A stretch of 23,461 nt of DNA, from assembly GCA_018609965.1 (NCBI GenBank), contig JAHENP010000156.1, positions 1 through 23,461 on the forward strand. The letters are read 5' to 3'. Positions 22,153 through 23,461 of this stretch are shown one piece after another (the stretch's first letter is position 1; each line of letters begins with the position of its first letter). The DNA comes from Haloferacaceae archaeon (GTDB lineage: Archaea; Halobacteriota; Halobacteria; Halobacteriales; Haloferacaceae). The position numbers and the translations under genes were made by a program. Below the pieces are notes generated by a model. That model made no database searches. It was not told the DNA's origin and saw only the letters and a list, made by a program, of their open reading frames with translations.

Positions 22153-23461
22153 ATGAACCGTCGTAGGTTGGATGTATCTCAGAACACACCTTCCGTCCTC
22201 GTCGCCGCCGGTGGTTTTCTCTCGGTCGCCCTCGCCGGAGTCGTCCTGGCGAGTACGTCGACCGCAACCGGCTACGAACTGTCGTTGTACGCAGCGTTAC
22301 CGGCGAGTGTCACGGCACTGTTGATTCTCGGAACGGTCGCCGGCGTCACAAGCGTCATGATCGACCAACGGCACGGTTCGGGAGATGCGTGGTGGATCGG
22401 TGCGGCGTTGATCCTCTTGTCGAACATCGTCATCCTCTCGTTGGGGTTCCTCCGCGGGTACCCGGTCACCGGACACGGAGACGTACTGACCCACCTCGGA
22501 GAGGTACGAAGGCTCGTCGAGACCGGTCACCCCAGCCAGAACAACATCTATCCGGGGTTCCACACGCTTCAGGCGACTTTCGTGGTGATTGGAGGTCTCT
22601 CGATAGAGAGTGTCGGGTACGCTACAACCGTCGTGGCATACGTACTGTACTTGTTGGGGGTCGTGATTCTCGGCTGGAGCTTTCTCGGTCGAAGCGGTGG
22701 AGCCTACGCGGTCGCGGTAACCGCACCGTTCTTGTTCTCCCTCTATCATACTCAGGTGATACCGGCGTTTTTCTCGTTTTATCTGTTTATTTCGGTTTTG
22801 GCACTCGGATTTCATAGAGATATCGATCTGCCGAAACTCGGGTGTGCCTCGCTGTTGTTCACCGGGATCGTCTTCGTCCACCCGGTCACGACCATCGTCG
22901 GTGTCGGATTCTTCGTCTACTTCGCCGTTGCGAGGCAGTTCATCGAGCTGATCGACCGGTACTACCCCTTCCTGACTCCCGCCAGTCGAGAGAGTCTGCC
23001 TGTGTTCACTTCGTTGCTCGTCCCAGCGTTCGCCATAATGCTGTTTGCCGCTTGGTACCTCTCGTTCCCACGGATACTTATCAAATTTCAGGAACTCTCC
23101 ACCGACATCGTCGAGTCAGTAGATCCCTCCAAGGCGGAGGCAGTGCCCCAGACCGAAACCCAGGGAAGGACCGATACGGTGACGCCGAGCGAGACGCCGA
23201 CGACCACACCGACCCCCACAGATACACCCACCAGTACCCCCACAGACACACCTACCAACACCACGACGAACACATCGACCAGTACCCCCACAGACACACC
23301 CACCGACACCCCAACAGATACACCTACCAGTACCCCCACGGACACCCCCACGGATACACCCACCAGTACCCCCACAGACACACCTACCAACACCACGACG
23401 AACACATCGACCAGTACCCCCACAGACACACCCACCGACACCCCAACAGATACACCTACCA
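22153..23461 (+). CDS. GT-C-like polytopic membrane protein with Thr/Pro repeat (partial, runs off the window)
   Basis: An incomplete gene: I translated 436 codons from the ATG at 22153 with no stop before the window end. Residues 1 to about 300 contain about eight or nine membrane segments. The loop after the third or so segment, GHGDVLTHLGEVRRLVETG (about 107-125; D110, H114), resembles the acidic first external loop of GT-C glycosyltransferases and related archaeal membrane proteins. From about residue 340 the protein becomes a Thr/Pro/Asp/Ser repeat (TPTDTPTSTP), with N-glycosylation sequons NTT and NTS (N369, N373, N413, N417). The repeat probably faces the exterior. A TATA-like element at 22118-22128 supports the start. 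Its activity is inferred from fold resemblance only; it may be a glycosyltransferase or another surface protein. Confidence 0.78.
   Translation, partial: MNRRRLDVSQNTPSVLVAAGGFLSVALAGVVLASTSTATGYELSLYAALPASVTALLILGTVAGVTSVMIDQRHGSGDAWWIGAALILLSNIVILSLGFLRGYPVTGHGDVLTHLGEVRRLVETGHPSQNNIYPGFHTLQATFVVIGGLSIESVGYATTVVAYVLYLLGVVILGWSFLGRSGGAYAVAVTAPFLFSLYHTQVIPAFFSFYLFISVLALGFHRDIDLPKLGCASLLFTGIVFVHPVTTIVGVGFFVYFAVARQFIELIDRYYPFLTPASRESLPVFTSLLVPAFAIMLFAAWYLSFPRILIKFQELSTDIVESVDPSKAEAVPQTETQGRTDTVTPSETPTTTPTPTDTPTSTPTDTPTNTTTNTSTSTPTDTPTDTPTDTPTSTPTDTPTDTPTSTPTDTPTNTTTNTSTSTPTDTPTDTPTDTPT
23221..23461 (+). repeat. 132-nt macro-repeat coding for Thr/Pro-rich sequence
   Basis: The sequence from 23353 to the window end (109 nt) is identical to that from 23221, so the period is 132 nt (44 codons) with at least 1.8 copies, and it continues beyond the window. 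Within it are shorter nested units of the ACC CCC ACA GAC ACA type. It encodes TPTDTPT, TSTPT and a TNTTTNTST block. The near-perfect identity points to recent expansion or gene conversion. The frame of the gene at 22153 is kept. Confidence 0.9.

Noticed and set aside
23088..23441. Minus-strand VGVSVGVLV repeat protein
   Set aside because: It is the reverse strand of the Thr/Pro repeat, whose plus frame continues a membrane protein from 22153.
23221..23461. CRISPR array
   Set aside because: Repeats are contiguous and keep a reading frame; there are no unique spacers of constant length.
1..23461. tRNA or rRNA genes
   Set aside because: No cloverleaf with a TTCGA-type arm or rRNA-like block was noticed on reading by eye; a covariance-model search would be needed to exclude them.

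Overview
The window looks like a haloarchaeal chromosome segment. It is very GC-rich, its proteins are strongly acidic (Asp/Glu-rich), several GTG starts are used, and TATA-like boxes often lie about 26-30 nt before the start codon, which suggests leaderless transcripts. Several families are typical of haloarchaea: archaellin-like protein, AN1 zinc finger-rhomboid fusion, haloarchaeal-style endonuclease V, Tat lipoprotein, and STT3/AglB-like protein. All family names come from reading motifs by eye; no search was run.

Region 1 (1-9876) is housekeeping-like and very GC-rich. A three-gene overlapping operon (NAD(P)-binding SDR protein and two polytopic membrane proteins) is followed by inorganic pyrophosphatase, a doubtful small acidic ORF in a repeat-rich gap, an AN1-rhomboid protease, and endonuclease V. 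A lone archaellin-like gene (minus) is divergent from a secreted, membrane-anchored protein. A large membrane-anchored extracytoplasmic protein then overlaps, tail to tail, a Tat-exported lipoprotein.

Region 2 (9877-10547) is a compact AbrB-antitoxin/PIN-toxin pair on the minus strand.

Region 3 (10702-23461) is a cell-surface glycan island. It holds a sugar-nucleotide epimerase, a YdjM/DUF457-like membrane protein, an STT3/AglB-like protein whose WWDYG signature is replaced and which carries a C-terminal LamG domain, and a tight plus-strand run of flippase, type I phosphodiesterase/alkaline-phosphatase-fold enzyme, FemAB/GNAT-like transferase and class I methyltransferase. This run converges on a beta-propeller (GINT1_N/GH43-like) protein. 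Next come a 69-residue ribbon-helix-helix-like protein and the start of a GT-C-like membrane protein that runs off the window inside a Thr/Pro repeat containing N-glycosylation sequons. Together these genes could make, modify, flip and transfer a lipid-linked glycan. That pathway is an inference from gene content.

The best candidate for something undescribed is this island: an STT3 paralogue without a recognisable catalytic WWDYG, fused to a lectin-like LamG domain, next to a phosphatase/FemAB/methyltransferase modification set and a glycosylatable Thr/Pro repeat protein.
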